Of a stretch of 16,152 nt of DNA, positions 7,801-15,085 are shown piece after piece. The position numbers were made by a program, and so were the translations under genes. Below the pieces are notes generated by a model, which saw only the letters and a program-made list of their open reading frames with translations, searched no databases and was not told the DNA's origin. The first letter of the stretch is position 1. Each line of letters begins with the position of its first letter. Origin of the DNA: LGRD01 sp031415135 (GTDB lineage: Bacteria > Pseudomonadota > Gammaproteobacteria > Burkholderiales > Burkholderiaceae_C); NCBI GenBank assembly GCA_031415135.1, contig JANORB010000186.1:1-16152 (forward strand), read 5' to 3'.

Positions 7801-10699
7801 GGTCGATCAACCAATCGGCCGCGCGGATCACGTCGAGGTTGTGTTCGATGACGATCAGCGAGTGCCCCGCGTCGAGCAGCTTGCGGAACGAACGCATCAG
7901 CTTGGCGATGTCGTCGAAGTGCAGGCCGGTGGTCGGCTCGTCGAACATGAACAGCGTGCCCTTCCTGGCCAGCGCCTGGCGGCTGGCGCTGCTGCTTTGC
8001 GCCGATTCGGCCAGGAAGCCGGCCAGCTTGAGCCGCTGCGCCTCGCCACCGCTGAGCGTGGGCACGGGCTGGCCGAGCTTGACGTATTCCAGGCCGACGT
8101 CGACGATCGGTTGCAGCACACGCAGCAGCTCGCGGTCGTCACGGAACAGTTGCACGGCTTCGCTGACCGTCAGCTCCAGAACATCCGCCACGCTGAGGTC
8201 GCGCACCACGTCGCCAGGCATCCGCCGGTCGATCTTCACTTCCAGCAGTTCGGCGCGAAAGCGGCGGCCGTCGCAATCCGGGCAGCGCAGGTACACGTCG
8301 CTCAGGAACTGCATCTCCACATGCTCGAAGCCCGAGCCGCCGCAGGTCGGGCAGCGGCCATTGCCGGCGTTGAAACTGAACATGCCCGGGCCGTAACCAC
8401 GCTGCACCGCCAACGGTGATTGGGCGAACAGCTTGCGGATCTCGTCGAACGCGCCGACATAACTCGCCGGGTTGGAACGCGCCGTCTTGCCGATCGGCGA
8501 CTGGTCGACGAACACCGCGTCGGTCAGCCAATCCGCCCCCAGAAGGCGGTCGTGTTCGCCCGGTGTTTCGGTCGCCTTGCCAAAGTGGCGTTGCAGCGCG
8601 GGGTACAGCACGTCCTGCATCAAGGTGCTCTTGCCCGAGCCCGACACACCCGTCACGCACACCAGGTGCCGCAGCGGGAACTCGACGGTGACTCCTCTCA
8701 GGTTGTGGTCGCGCGCGCCTTCGACGATCAGCTTCGGCGTAGCGTCGGTCACCAGCCGCTTGATGCCCATGCTCACCTGCTTGCGCGAGCCCAGGTAAGC
8801 GCCGGTCAGCGTGTCGGCCTGGCGGATGTCATCCGGCGTGCCGTCGAACACGATGCTGCCGCCGCGCTCGCCGGGGCCGGGGCCCATGTCGATCAGCCGG
8901 TCGGCGGCCAGCATCACGGCCGGGTCGTGCTCCACCACCACCAGCGTGTTGCCGGCGTCGCGCAGCCGGTGCATGGCGGTGATGATGCGGTTCATGTCGC
9001 GCGGGTGCAGGCCGATGCTGGGCTCGTCCAGCACGAACAGCGTGTTCACCAGCGACGTACCGAGCGCCGTTGTGAGGTTGATGCGCTGCACCTCGCCGCC
9101 ACTGAGCGTGCGGCTCTGGCGGTCCAGCGTGAGGTAGCCGATGCCGACATCGCACAAGTATTTGAGCCGCGTGCGCACTTCGTCGAGCAGCAGTTTCAAC
9201 GCTTCATCGAGCATCGTGCTGGGCAACGAGAGCCCACGCCGGGGCGCCCCAAGGGGCTCGCTCCCCCCCGGGGGGGCGACGCCTGAGGCGTCTTGGGGGC
9301 TGTCATCGAAACCGTCGAAGAAGCGGCGGATGCGGTCGATCGGCATCAGCATCAGGTCGTGGACCGTCAGGCCGGGTAATGATTCAAGTTGGTCGCGTGA
9401 CCAAGTCACCCCGATGGGCATGAAGCGCTTGGCCGGCGGCATCACTGCATCGGCGTCGGGCTTCGTGCCCATGCGCCACAGCAGCGCCTCGGTCTTCAGC
9501 CGCGCGCCGCCGCACACGTGGCACGGCGTGTAGCTCCGGTACTTGGACAAGAGCACGCGGATGTGCATCTTGTAGGCCTTGCTCTCCAGGTACTCGAAGA
9601 AGCGCTTCACGCCGTACCACTGCTTGTTCCAGTTGCCCTTCCAGCTGGGCGTGCCGTTGATGATCCAGTCGCGTTGCGCCTCGGTCAGCTGCGACCACGC
9701 GGTGTCGCGCGGAATGCCGGCTTCGGCGCCGTACTTCAGCAGGTCGTCCTGGCACGACTTCCACGCCGGCGTCTGGATCGGCTTGATGGCGCCGGCGCGC
9801 AGCGTCTTGCGGTGGTCGGGAATCACCAGGCCGTAGTCGACGCCGATCACACGCCCGAAGCCGCGGCAGGTTTCGCAGGCGCCGTAGGCCGAGTTGAAGC
9901 TGAACAGCGCGGGCTGCGGGTCGCTGTAGCGCAGGTCGCTGTCGGGGCAGTGCAGGCCGGTGGAGAAGCGCCACAGATCGGGCTCCGCTTCTTCTTTCAT
10001 CACGTCAACGTTGACGCGACCTCCGCCGCGCTTCAGCGCCGTTTCGATCGCCTCCACCGCGCGGACCTTTTCGGTGCCCTGCAAACGGAACCGGTCCGCC
10101 ACCACATCCAGCACCTTGCGCGGGCCGGTGGGCGAGGCCACCTCGCGCTCGGCCCGCACCTTGGTGAAGCCGCTGGCCGCGAGCCACTGCTGCACTTCGT
10201 CGGCGCTGGTGTTGGCGGGCAGTTCGACCGGGAAGGTCACGACAACACGCGGGTCGCCATCGCGCGTGCGCTGCATCAGCTCCGCGTAAATCGTCTCGGG
10301 CGAATCGTGCCGCACGCGCTGCGCCGTCTGCTTGTCGAACAACTCCCCCGCGCGCGCGAACAGCAACTTCAGGTGGTCGTTCAACTCGGTCATCGTGCCG
10401 ACCGTGCTGCGCGAACTGCGCACCGGATTGGTCTGGTCGATTGCGATGGCCGGCGGCACACCGTCCACCCGGTCCACCGCCGGCCGGTCCATGCGGTCGA
10501 GGAACTGGCGCGCGTAGGCGCTGAAGGTTTCCACGTAACGCCGCTGGCCTTCGGCATACAGCGTGTCGAACACCAGGCTGGATTTGCCCGAGCCGCTGGG
10601 CCCGGTCACCACCGTCATCTCACCGGTGCGGATGTCGAGGTCGAGGTTCTTGAGGTTGTGCTGACGGGCGCCGCGAATGCGGATCAGGCCGGAGGACAT
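4883..10699 (-). CDS. uvrA: Double-length UvrA-family excinuclease ABC subunit A (two fused UvrA units)
   Basis: 1938 residues, about twice the normal UvrA (about 940 in E. coli). UvrA is the ATP-driven damage sensor of nucleotide excision repair that loads UvrB on DNA; the second unit here repeats the first. Walker A motifs are at 33-40, 684-691, 1064-1071 and 1614-1621. ABC signatures TLSGGExQR are at 531, 881, 1457 and 1815. Walker B motifs are at 555-561, 918-923, 1481-1487 and 1849-1855. C-terminal zinc modules are intact in both units (Cys783/786/806/809 and Cys1726/1729/1749/1752). The first zinc module is complete in unit 2 (Cys1304/1307/1328/1331), but unit 1 has Ser254 where a Cys is expected (C251-P-D-S). 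Residues 467-490 are a low-complexity insertion from a GC repeat. Start ATG 10699 fits the family (MSSGLIRIRGARQHNL) although no ribosome site is visible. A normal uvrA probably exists elsewhere; that is inference. Confidence 0.92.
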   Translation of the reverse strand: MSSGLIRIRGARQHNLKNLDLDIRTGEMTVVTGPSGSGKSSLVFDTLYAEGQRRYVETFSAYARQFLDRMDRPAVDRVDGVPPAIAIDQTNPVRSSRSTVGTMTELNDHLKLLFARAGELFDKQTAQRVRHDSPETIYAELMQRTRDGDPRVVVTFPVELPANTSADEVQQWLAASGFTKVRAEREVASPTGPRKVLDVVADRFRLQGTEKVRAVEAIETALKRGGGRVNVDVMKEEAEPDLWRFSTGLHCPDSDLRYSDPQPALFSFNSAYGACETCRGFGRVIGVDYGLVIPDHRKTLRAGAIKPIQTPAWKSCQDDLLKYGAEAGIPRDTAWSQLTEAQRDWIINGTPSWKGNWNKQWYGVKRFFEYLESKAYKMHIRVLLSKYRSYTPCHVCGGARLKTEALLWRMGTKPDADAVMPPAKRFMPIGVTWSRDQLESLPGLTVHDLMLMPIDRIRRFFDGFDDSPQDASGVAPPGGSEPLGAPRRGLSLPSTMLDEALKLLLDEVRTRLKYLCDVGIGYLTLDRQSRTLSGGEVQRINLTTALGTSLVNTLFVLDEPSIGLHPRDMNRIITAMHRLRDAGNTLVVVEHDPAVMLAADRLIDMGPGPGERGGSIVFDGTPDDIRQADTLTGAYLGSRKQVSMGIKRLVTDATPKLIVEGARDHNLRGVTVEFPLRHLVCVTGVSGSGKSTLMQDVLYPALQRHFGKATETPGEHDRLLGADWLTDAVFVDQSPIGKTARSNPASYVGAFDEIRKLFAQSPLAVQRGYGPGMFSFNAGNGRCPTCGGSGFEHVEMQFLSDVYLRCPDCDGRRFRAELLEVKIDRRMPGDVVRDLSVADVLELTVSEAVQLFRDDRELLRVLQPIVDVGLEYVKLGQPVPTLSGGEAQRLKLAGFLAESAQSSSASRQALARKGTLFMFDEPTTGLHFDDIAKLMRSFRKLLDAGHSLIVIEHNLDVIRAADWLIDLGPEGGEGGGHLVCTGTPEDVKRHPTSHTGKALADYDRAMGLDGHKVEDGRPLQSLLKTARDERRASGEVIRIVNAREHNLKAMNVDIPRGKFSVVTGVSGSGKSTLAFDILFNEGQRRYLESLNAYARSIVQPAGRPEVDAVYGIPPTVAIEQRLSRGGRKSTVATTTEVWHFLRLLYVKLGLQHCPKDGSPVKPQSAESIAAQLLRDPAKGGHKGQHVGLLAPLVVNRKGLYTDLAKWAKGRGHTHLRVDGEFVAVSPWPRLDRFKEHTLELPVGDMIVSADHEAELRALLAKALELGKGVMHLLTPLDGLKGAMLTNGATANIGSVKVFSTKRACPTCGTSYAELDPRMFSYNSKHGWCSTCVGTGLALTKDQRKAYDDSVREDDDKGREQSFPSEEQEVEGLVDEPCPECAGTRLNLISRGVTFEGHSIAWVAQWSVTDTRQWVAALKLEGRDAQIARDVVSEIASRLEFLEEVGLGYLTLDRAAPTLSGGEAQRIRLAAQLGSNLQGVCYVLDEPTIGLHPRDNQILLKALQGLSDKGNTLVVVEHDEDTIRRAEHIIDIGPGAGKRGGHLVAQGSVAELSANADSVTGKWLAHPLVHPVQPRRPVTRKLDGLKWLTVTGASLHNLQHLTVPIPLQRLVAVTGVSGSGKSTLARDVLLTNVHAAVGQRATKAGRDGIAKGGHPAWAGCDSISGYEVIDRVLEVDQTPIGKTPRSCPATYIGFWDVIRRLFADTLEARARGYAPARFSFNTGEGRCPGCEGQGMRTIAMSFLPDVKVPCEVCHGARFNAETLAVSWRGKSIGDVLKMEIDEAVEFFAAMPHIAHPLQLMKDVGLGYLTLGQPSPTLSGGEAQRIKLVTELSKVRDDITRRGNKAPHTLYVLDEPTVGLHMADVEKLIRVLHRLVDGGHSVVVIEHDLDVIAEADWVIDLGPEGGVKGGAVVGESAPEGLVANARSHTGAALRGVLARR
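9230..9301. repeat. 72-base GC palindromic repeat inserted in frame inside uvrA
   Basis: Contains nested perfect palindromes: GGGGC-GCCCC (9241-9250), GCCCC-AA-GGGGC (9246-9257), C7-G7 (9263-9276), and GACGCC-TGA-GGCGTC (9278-9292). Outer arms GCCCCAAG (9246-9253) and CTTGGGGGC (9292-9300) can also pair. It is read as 24 residues (SPQDASGVAPPGGSEPLGAP and four more) between FFDGFDD and SLPSTMLDEA, where UvrA homologues as I remember them run straight on. Length is a multiple of three and the frame has no stop. From memory, similar GC palindromes are dispersed between genes in Comamonadaceae and relatives. Confidence 0.7.
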
Positions 10700-10761
10700 G
10701 AGGAGTGACCGGTGGGCAGGGAGCCGGCCATTCTAGGGACGCCCCCGGTTCTTGCCGGGCC

Positions 10762-10775
10762 GGGGCCATGGCCCC
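10762..10775 (-). terminator. GC palindrome downstream of the ankyrin gene, possible terminator
   Basis: GGGGCCA-TGGCCCC is a perfect 14-base palindrome, flanked by further CCGG/GGCC pairs (10741-10800), and lies 30 bases past the ankyrin gene stop and 62 bases before the uvrA start. No T-tract follows on the minus strand. It may stop read-through from the ankyrin gene into uvrA, or simply reflect GC-rich spacer. The 105-base spacer holds no obvious uvrA promoter. Confidence 0.3.
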
Positions 10776-10804
10776 CGCCTCGCGGGCCGGGTCGAGGCCG
10801 GCTC

Positions 10805-11494
10805 TCACCGGGCACCGGCTTGCTGCAGGATGCGCACCATCTCGGCGTACCCGCGCGATTGAGCCAGCACCAGCGGCGTGCGGCCCTCACGATCGGTCAG
10901 CTTCGTGCTGGCGCCGGCGTCGACCAGCGCGCGCAGGGTCGCCACGTGCCTGGGCCCGCCATCGCCGAGCACGATGGATTCGATCAGCGCAGTCCAGTGC
11001 AGGTTGTTCACATGGTCCAGCGGCGCGCCGGCGCCAATCAACTGGCGCACCACGCCGTCGTGCCCCAGGTGGGCGGCGGCGATCAGCGCGGTGCCGTCGT
11101 AGCGGCTGGTGGTGAGCCTGGCGCTGGCGCCGAGTTCGAGCAGCACGCGCAGGCTGTCTTCGTCGTTCGCCACGGCGGCGATGGTCACCGCGTCATAGCG
11201 GTCGTTCTCCAGCGCGCCGAGTTGCGCGCCGGCGCGTGCCAGCGCGCGAATCGCATCGCGCTGTTTGGCGAACGTGGCCACGTGCAGCGGCGTGCGGCCC
11301 TGGTCGTCGCGCGTGTTGACATTGGCTTTGGCGCCCAGCGCCTGCTGCAGCGCGGCCGGGTCGCCGCGCCAGGCGGCGGCATGCAGGCCGGTGTAGCGGG
11401 CCGCCTGGGCGGCGCTCGGCGCGGTCTGCGCCGCCAGCGGCGTGGCGGCCAGCGCAAGCGCCGCGGCGGCAACCGCCATCGCCAGGCGCCTCAC
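10805..11494 (-). CDS. Exported ankyrin-repeat protein
   Basis: Begins at GTG 11494, overlapping the stop of the GlcG-like gene by four bases (GTGA). This start gives a proper signal peptide (MRRLAMAVAAAALALAATPLAAQ), whereas the next ATG, 15 bases on, loses the positive end. The 229-residue product has about six ankyrin repeats between residues 30 and 229: GLHAAAWRGD, GRTPLHVATF, DAVTIAAVAN, GTALIAAAHL, TALIESIVLG and GRTPLVLAQS. It is therefore probably periplasmic and works by protein binding. Family knowledge: the ankyrin protein AnkB of Pseudomonas aeruginosa supports a periplasmic catalase. The tight pairing with a putative haem-binding protein suggests a shared partner or a chaperone role, which is inference. 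Confidence 0.85.
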   Translation of the reverse strand: MRRLAMAVAAAALALAATPLAAQTAPSAAQAARYTGLHAAAWRGDPAALQQALGAKANVNTRDDQGRTPLHVATFAKQRDAIRALARAGAQLGALENDRYDAVTIAAVANDEDSLRVLLELGASARLTTSRYDGTALIAAAHLGHDGVVRQLIGAGAPLDHVNNLHWTALIESIVLGDGGPRHVATLRALVDAGASTKLTDREGRTPLVLAQSRGYAEMVRILQQAGAR

Positions 11495-11985
11495 TTCAGC
11501 AGCTCCTTGAGCTTGTCGAGCGCCGTGTTCGCGCACTGCTCGTCGAGCTGGCCACCCGGCGCACCGCCGACGCCGACCGCGCCGATCACCTCGTTGCCCA
11601 CCTTGACCGGCACGCCGCCGCCGAGCAGCAGGAAGCCGGGCATGTGGACCAGGTTGGCGCCGGCCGGGTTCTTCTGCGCGCCTTCCATCATCGCCAGCGT
11701 GGTGTTCTTCGCCGACGCCGAGGTGTAGGCCTTCTGGTGGCTCGAATCGAGTGTGTGCGGGCCGGCGTTGTCGGCGCGCTGCACCGCGCGCACGCTGCCG
11801 GCGCGGTCGACCACGGTCGCGCTGACCGCGTAGCCGCCGGCCTGGCAGGCCGCCACCGCCGCGGCGGCGATCTGGTTGGCAAGGTCCAGCGACATGTTCT
11901 TCTCGGTGCGCACGGCCTGGGCGTGGGCAGCGAAGCTGGCGCCGGTGGCGAGGGCGAGGACCGAATGGCGAAAGAGGTTCTTCAT
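11491..11985 (-). CDS. Exported GlcG/HbpS-like (DUF336) protein, putative haem-binding
   Basis: A 164-residue protein with a signal peptide at 1-24 (MKNLFRHSVLALATGASFAAHAQA), so predicted periplasmic. The mature part is a complete GlcG/HbpS fold: MSLDLANQIAAAAVAAC, then ATVVDRAGSVRAVQR (56-70), HQKAYTSASAKNTT (83-96), GGGVPVKVGNEVIGAVGVGG (112-131) and a final helix DEQCANTALDKLKELLK. Members of this family bind haem or small ligands (HbpS in Streptomyces) or are linked to glycolate use (GlcG). The ligand is not visible here. ATG 11985 has GGAG eight bases upstream. It is coupled to the ankyrin gene and preceded by a likely response-regulator site at 12086-12097. Confidence 0.85.
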   Translation of the reverse strand: MKNLFRHSVLALATGASFAAHAQAVRTEKNMSLDLANQIAAAAVAACQAGGYAVSATVVDRAGSVRAVQRADNAGPHTLDSSHQKAYTSASAKNTTLAMMEGAQKNPAGANLVHMPGFLLLGGGVPVKVGNEVIGAVGVGGAPGGQLDEQCANTALDKLKELLK

Positions 11986-12032
11986 GGGAGGGGCTCCTGG
12001 GGTGTGCCGGCCGACGTTCAGGCCGTGCCGCC

Positions 12033-12097
12033 ACTGTAGGAATTTCGCGCGCGCGGCGGTATGCGTGTGCGCACGCCCCGCCCTGCGTAGTTCTACG
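12033..12097 (-). promoter_or_regulatory. Candidate activator site and -10 box for the glcG-like/ankyrin operon
   Basis: CGTAG-tt-CTACG (12086-12097) is a perfect 12-base palindrome covering the stop codon of the response-regulator gene. On the minus strand, 47 bases further on, TACAGT (12038-12033) is a fair -10 box, with no -35 match 17 bases before it. A promoter with a poor -35 and a palindrome about 65 bases before the start fits activation by a FixJ/NarL-type regulator, whose known sites often contain GTAG half-sites. The obvious candidate is the regulator encoded just upstream. The binding claim is inference. Confidence 0.5.
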
Positions 12098-12716
12098 GAG
12101 CCGCCGGTTCGTCGTCGACCAGTTGCGCATAGCGCCGGATCAACTGCGCCAGCGACTCGGCTTCCAGCTTGGCGAACAGGTTGGCGCGGTGCGTCTCCAC
12201 GGTGCGTGGCGACACCTGCAGCGCGCGGCCGATCCCCTTGTTGGTCAGGCCGGCGACGATCAGCCCCAGCACCTCGCGCTCGCGCGGCGAGAGTTGCGCA
12301 TGGCGCTCGCGCGCCGTGCGGTCGGCCTGGTGGCGCTCGCGCGACTTCACGTGCGCGCGCACGGCGTGCTGCAGCGCTTCGAGCAGTTGGTCGTCGTTGA
12401 CCGGCTTTTCCAGGAACTCGGCGGCGCCGGACTTGAACGCGCGCCGGCACAACTCCACGCTGCCATGGCCGGTGAGCATGATCACCGGCTGGTCCGCGCC
12501 CTCGGCCAGCAGCCGCTCCAGCAGCGCCAGCCCGCCGATGCCGGGCATGCGAACGTCGAGCACGATGGCGCCGATGCTGGCGCGGTCGAAGCCGGCAAGG
12601 AAGGCCAGCGGGTCGGCCCAGGCCCGCACGCGCAAACCCACCGTGCCGATCAGCAGCGCGAGCGCGTCGCGCACCGCATCGTCGTCGTCGACCAACTGGA
12701 TCAGCGGGGTCTGCAT
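12093..12716 (-). CDS. FixJ/LuxR-type response regulator
   Basis: 207 residues: receiver domain (about 4-120) plus LuxR/FixJ helix-turn-helix (about 140-200). Receiver markers are all present: acidic pocket Asp10-Asp13 (LVDDDDAV), phosphoacceptor Asp54 (IVLDVRMPG), Thr82 (MLTGHG) and Lys104 (LEKPV). The output domain reads LSPREREVLGLIVAGLTNK then SPRTVETHRANLFAKL, a standard HTH core. Start ATG 12716 overlaps the kinase stop by one base (TGATG), so the pair is translationally coupled and is a cognate two-component system. Probable target: the glcG-like/ankyrin operon directly downstream, through the palindrome at 12086-12097. The signal is unknown. Confidence 0.93.
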   Translation of the reverse strand: MQTPLIQLVDDDDAVRDALALLIGTVGLRVRAWADPLAFLAGFDRASIGAIVLDVRMPGIGGLALLERLLAEGADQPVIMLTGHGSVELCRRAFKSGAAEFLEKPVNDDQLLEALQHAVRAHVKSRERHQADRTARERHAQLSPREREVLGLIVAGLTNKGIGRALQVSPRTVETHRANLFAKLEAESLAQLIRRYAQLVDDEPAAP

Positions 12717-14197
12717 CACACGGTCGCCGCGGGCAGCGTGAGGCGGAACTCGGCCCCGCGCGGCACGCGGTTGTGGCACGCCAGCGCGCCGCCCATGGCG
12801 GTGGCGAGCGTCTCGCACAGGCTCAGGCCCAGGCCGAGCCCGCCGGCGCGCGTCGTGAAGAACGGTTCGAACAAGCGCGGCAGCGCTTCCGGGGCGACGC
12901 CCGGCCCGCTGTCGCGCACTACCAGCGCGGCCATGCCGGCCTCGGCCGGGCCGATCTCGATGCTCAGCGTGCGTTCGCCTTCGGGCACTTGCTCCAGCGC
13001 CTGCAGGCCGTTCATCAGCAGGTTGTGCACGATCTGCTCCACCGCCACCGGGTCGGCGACGACCGCCATCGCCGCCGTGCCCGCCCGCACCTCCACCCGC
13101 ACACCGCGCCGCGCACACTCGGGTTCGAGCAGGCGCAGCACGTTGTCCGCCGCATCGGCCAGTGACAGCGAACGCGTCGCGGCCGCGGTGTCGGGCCGCT
13201 GCACCAGCCGGCGCAGGCGTGCCACCACGTCGCCGGCGCGCTGCGCCTGCCGCACTGCGCGTGCCAGCGCGTCGCGCGCGGTGGCGAGGTCGGGTGGATC
13301 ATCGGCCAGCAGGCGGCCGGCCGCCTGGGTGCTGGCCAGCAGCGCCGTCAGCGGCTGGTTCAATTCGTGCGCCATGCCGGCGGCCAGTTCGCCCAGAGCG
13401 TTGAGCCGGCCCACCTGGCCCAGCCGCAGCAGCTCTTCGGCACGGCGGCGGGCGTCGAGCTGGCGGCGCCACGCAGCCAGCGCGGCGGTGACGGCAGCCA
13501 CCGCCGCGCACCACGCCAGCAGGGCCAGCCAGGGCAGCTCGGCCACACCCACGCGGCGCGCCACGAGCAGATCGAACGGCTGGCTGTCGGCCGCCAGCTG
13601 CTTGGCGAACTCGAAGCTGCGAACCCCGCCTGCAGCGCTGGCGCCGGGATGCAGCACCACGCTGCGGCCGTCGATCCGCAAGGCGGCCCGCGCCGGTCCG
13701 TCGCGCGCCATCGGCCACTCGGCCCACGGCAGCATGCGCTGGATGTCGATCTGCAGCGCATAACTGGCCGGCTCGGCCGCGCGGACGATCGTGAATCGAG
13801 CGCCGGTGTCGGCAAGCCCGGCGAACACGGCGCGCCGCACCCGGCGCGACTCGGCCTCGGCCGCCTGCAAGCGTGCCTCGGGCCAGGCCGCATCGCGTTC
13901 GCGCTTTTGCACGCCCAGCACCTGCGGGTAGACCGCGGGCAGGCGCTGTTCGGGCCCCTCGGCGCCGGCACCGCCGGGTTGCAGCAGTGCCAACGTGGCC
14001 AGAATCGCGTCGTGCTGCACGGCGCGCTGCGACAGCAGCCGGTGCGCGATGCGGGCGTCGGTCTCGAAGGCGCCGCGCTGGCGCGCGAGGTCGGCGCTGG
14101 CGATCCACAGCGCGCCGGCCACGCCGGCCGCCACGGCAGCGGCGAACCAGGGCAGGGAACGCGGTGGGCGCAACAGCATGCGCCGATTCTGGCGCAC
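12716..14197 (-). CDS. Membrane sensor histidine kinase (FixL/DctB-like family)
   Basis: 493 residues from GTG 14197, where AAGGAAG lies 11 bases upstream; ATG 14179 (487 residues) is an alternative without a ribosome site. Two membrane helices (about 15-35 and 221-243) enclose a periplasmic sensor region of about 185 residues with no recognised domain. Cytoplasmic motifs: H-box MAHELNQPL with His277, N-box QIVHNLLMNGLQAL (388-401), DSGPG (429-433), F-box LFEPFFTTR (442-450) and G2 GLGLGLSLCE (453-462). Expected role: autophosphorylate at His277 on sensing a periplasmic signal, then pass the phosphate to Asp54 of the next gene's product. It is separated from the hydrolase gene by 45 bases on the same strand, suggesting a shared transcript. 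Confidence 0.92.
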   Translation of the reverse strand: MRQNRRMLLRPPRSLPWFAAAVAAGVAGALWIASADLARQRGAFETDARIAHRLLSQRAVQHDAILATLALLQPGGAGAEGPEQRLPAVYPQVLGVQKRERDAAWPEARLQAAEAESRRVRRAVFAGLADTGARFTIVRAAEPASYALQIDIQRMLPWAEWPMARDGPARAALRIDGRSVVLHPGASAAGGVRSFEFAKQLAADSQPFDLLVARRVGVAELPWLALLAWCAAVAAVTAALAAWRRQLDARRRAEELLRLGQVGRLNALGELAAGMAHELNQPLTALLASTQAAGRLLADDPPDLATARDALARAVRQAQRAGDVVARLRRLVQRPDTAAATRSLSLADAADNVLRLLEPECARRGVRVEVRAGTAAMAVVADPVAVEQIVHNLLMNGLQALEQVPEGERTLSIEIGPAEAGMAALVVRDSGPGVAPEALPRLFEPFFTTRAGGLGLGLSLCETLATAMGGALACHNRVPRGAEFRLTLPAATV

Positions 14198-14242
14198 CTG
14201 GATCGTCGCTTCCTTGTGCGTTGTGACGCAAGGCGCCGCGGC

Positions 14243-15085
14243 TCAGGCGGCGAAGAAGCGTTCGACCAGCGCGAACTGTTCGGCGGTGTTGAGCGCCGGC
14301 GCGTGCCCGCAGCCGGCGATCTCGACCACCACCGCGCGCGGGCCGCGGTTGCGCATCTGCTCGGCGGTGTCGCGCAGCAGCAGGTCGGACGACTCGCCGC
14401 GCAGGCACAGCACCGGAATGTCGAGCAAGTCCCACTCGGCCCAGCGCTGGTAGTCGTCGTCGTGGTGGGTGAACTGCATCACCATCGCCGGGTCGTAGTG
14501 CGGCGTCACGCGGCCATCGGGCTGGCGGCGGGTCGAGGTTTCGGTCAGGCGCCGCCATTGCGCATCGCTCATGGCGCCATAGGGCTTGTAGACGGTGCGG
14601 AAGTACTGCTCCAGTTCGCACACGGTGGCAAACGCCACCGGGTTGCCGGCGTAGCCGCGGATGCGCGCGAGCGCCGCGTCGGCCACTTGCGGGCCGCTGT
14701 CGTTCAGCACCAGGCGCCGCACCCGGCCGCGCAAGGCGGTGGCCGCGGCCAGAAGCCCGATGGCGCCGCCCATCGACGTGCCGAGCCAGTGCATGCGCTG
14801 GATGCCGAGCTGGTTGACCAGCGACTCGGCCTGCCGAACGTAGAACGCCAGGCAGTACTCCAGCGCCGGCTCGGGGCTCCACTGGCTCAGGCCGCGGCCG
14901 ATCGTGTCGGGGCAGATCACGCGGTAGCGCTGCGCCAGGTGCTCGGCCACGTCGTCCATGTCGCGCCCGGTGCGCGCCAGGCCATGCCAGGCGATCACCG
15001 CTTCAGTGTGCTGCGCGCCCCACTCGGTGTAGTGCAGCTCGCGCCCCTCGCACTGAAGGTAGTTCGACGTGAAGCGTGGCGTCAT
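14243..15085 (-). CDS. Alpha/beta-fold hydrolase
   Basis: 280 residues of the alpha/beta hydrolase superfamily, no signal peptide, so cytosolic. Oxyanion-hole motif HG at 34-35 (IAWHGLARTGRD), nucleophile Ser104 in GTSMGG, probable acid Asp234 (LRGESSDLLL) and catalytic His261 (AGCGHAPAL). The text around 55-70 (ICPDTIGRGLSQWS) is typical of this subgroup. The substrate cannot be read; esters, lactones or C-C bonds are all possible. Its ATG overlaps the LivM stop by four bases (ATGA), so the two are translationally coupled. A hydrolase coupled to an uptake permease suggests it acts on what the transporter brings in, which is inference. Confidence 0.88.
   Translation of the reverse strand: MTPRFTSNYLQCEGRELHYTEWGAQHTEAVIAWHGLARTGRDMDDVAEHLAQRYRVICPDTIGRGLSQWSPEPALEYCLAFYVRQAESLVNQLGIQRMHWLGTSMGGAIGLLAAATALRGRVRRLVLNDSGPQVADAALARIRGYAGNPVAFATVCELEQYFRTVYKPYGAMSDAQWRRLTETSTRRQPDGRVTPHYDPAMVMQFTHHDDDYQRWAEWDLLDIPVLCLRGESSDLLLRDTAEQMRNRGPRAVVVEIAGCGHAPALNTAEQFALVERFFAA

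Noticed and set aside
6065..8419. Long rightward open frame (784 residues) opposite uvrA
   Set aside because: It is antisense to conserved uvrA codons, full of His/Arg/Ala/Gln runs typical of GC-rich shadow frames, and has no recognisable domain. The same holds for the 396-residue frame at 9518-10708.
9263..9276. C7-G7 run as a possible G-quadruplex
   Set aside because: Only one long G-run per strand is present; a quadruplex needs four close runs. It is better explained as part of the palindromic repeat.
10805..12130. Ankyrin frame extended upstream to 441 residues
   Set aside because: The first 212 codons are a shadow of the GlcG-like gene; GTG at 11494 gives a signal peptide and a four-base overlap. 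The extended frames 11491-12450 and 12093-13118 were trimmed for the same reason.
14212..14232. Short inverted repeat between hydrolase and kinase genes as a terminator
   Set aside because: Only a five-base stem (TGCGT/ACGCA) with competing pairings and no T-run; too weak to call.
13299..14882. Leftward frame of 527 residues across kinase and hydrolase genes
   Set aside because: Out of frame with both real genes and dominated by Arg/Ala/Pro/Gly, a GC shadow.
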